Source of the DNA: Chlamydiota bacterium
Lineage (GTDB): Bacteria > Chlamydiota > Chlamydiia > Chlamydiales > JACKPQ01
Direction: 5' to 3'
DNA length: 41,957 bases
NCBI GenBank assembly: GCA_021772435.1
Contig: JAJFLZ010000011.1
Coordinates: 1 to 41,957 of the forward strand
Shown here: positions 41,680 to 41,957 of the stretch, piece after piece
Numbering within the stretch: the stretch's first letter is position 1
How the letters are laid out: every line of letters begins with the position of its first letter
The notes under the pieces: model-generated
The model's database searches: none
What the model was told of the DNA's origin: nothing
What the model saw: only the letters and a program-made list of their open reading frames with translations
Position numbers and translations under genes: made by a program

Positions 41680-41957
41680 ATGAAAGAAAAAACTTGGCAT
41701 ATCAAAGTCGGCAGCTTAGAAAAGGGGCCTTTTACAGCGCAAGAGCTTAAAGGTATGTTGCACAGGGGAGAAATCGATCCTGATACTTTAGTTAACCTGA
41801 ACTCTGGGTTTAGATCATTCATCTTCAGGCATCTTAGCCGCCATCTTGCACCCTTTTTGTGCTCATCTATAGCTTTTGGCTATAGAATCGCAAAAAATGG
41901 CACAATCTGTCACCTAATCTGCTCTGAATCTAAACAATCAAAACCCAGAGTTCAGGT
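41680..41957 (+). pseudogene. GYF_2-domain protein gene interrupted by repeat element
   Basis: The frame starts at ATG 41680, 9 bases after the second DUF115 gene. It opens with WHIKVGSLEKGPFTAQELKG and RGEIDPDTLV, the first half of a GYF_2 (DUF4339) domain, whose typical W-v-G--GPf---eL and I---TLV pattern is clear. After about 38 residues the inverted-repeat element begins and the frame reads on through it without a stop to the window end. The second half of the GYF_2 domain is missing. The gene is therefore probably disrupted by insertion, though a fusion protein cannot be ruled out because the end is outside the window. Confidence 0.7.
41795..41957. mobile_element. 163-bp terminal-inverted-repeat element (right copy)
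   Basis: The ends at 41795-41811 and 41941-41957 are a perfect 17-base inverted repeat beginning ACCTGAACTCTGGG. Positions 41823-41957 match 1-138 at the left edge. The element has an internal hairpin CTATAGC-TTTTG-GCTATAG and no transposase. Bases before it are TTA, compatible with TA or TTA target duplication; the right flank is outside the window. It looks like a non-autonomous miniature element inserted in the GYF_2 gene. Confidence 0.78.

Noticed and set aside
1..41957. Matching sequence at both ends as a sign of a circular molecule or phage with terminal repeats
   Set aside because: The two copies differ in several patches and in their flanks, the right copy has its own inverted ends, and no phage or plasmid gene is present. 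A dispersed element explains it better.

Overview
The window looks like a chromosomal segment of a member of the phylum Chlamydiota outside the family Chlamydiaceae. The main reason is gene order. From memory of the C. trachomatis D/UW-3 map, three blocks match: kdsA-lptC-lptB with tRNA-Arg, an RluD-type synthase and hemA (CT653-CT662); nfo-murJ-rpsD-trhO (CT624-CT627); and recO-yidD-LysM protein-pheT-MORN protein-ogt (CT470-CT477). An asparaginyl-tRNA synthetase, which Chlamydiaceae lack, and several lineage-specific insertions argue for an amoeba- or arthropod-associated chlamydia. Genus is not assigned. Gene starts and promoters were judged by eye.

Layout. 1-1546: part of a terminal-inverted-repeat element, a duplicated lptB tail, and an AbiE toxin-antitoxin remnant (toxin cut short, antitoxin intact). 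1547-4323 (minus): dapB-kdsA-lptC-lptB, linking cell-wall precursor synthesis, Kdo synthesis and LPS export. 4385-7069: tRNA-Arg(TCT) and a large DHH-type phosphoesterase-like gene. 7152-10896: four unrecognised membrane-protein genes, each with its own near-consensus promoter; three share an 11-residue repeat. 10902-12891 (minus): khpA, an rluD-type gene and three tiny secreted-looking genes. 12945-15576: recX, hemA and a membrane-anchored bactofilin-like gene. 15577-19090 (minus): DUF4143 ATPase, asnS, nfo. 19145-22141: murJ and two paralogous one-helix proteins. 22206-24046: GC-rich palindromic element, rpsD, trhO. 24037-28164: SNF2 helicase, small coiled-coil gene, a 97-bp miniature element, small lipoprotein, ogt, MORN lipoprotein. 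28195-32906: pheT, LysM protein, yidD, tRNA-Leu(GAG), a second palindromic element, recO. 32981-36956: WD/TPR-like giant, tRNA-Arg(TCG), sodium symporter. 37008-41957: long hpf, HSDR_N_2-type protein, DUF115-MORN-DUF115 cluster, and a GYF_2-like gene broken into by a second copy of the element seen at the left edge.

Most genes are envelope, translation and repair housekeeping. The accessory parts are the AbiE remnant, the 11-mer cluster, the tiny-gene triplet, the DUF115 cluster and three kinds of short non-coding repeat. The most interesting points are the shared 11-residue repeat in adjacent genes, a tRNA whose last base directly abuts the start codon of a transporter (a predicted processing-generated leaderless mRNA), the lptB duplication that truncates an AbiE toxin, and two miniature inverted-repeat elements. 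No gap between genes exceeds 300 bases. No CRISPR array, rRNA, intact transposase, phage or plasmid replication gene was seen.
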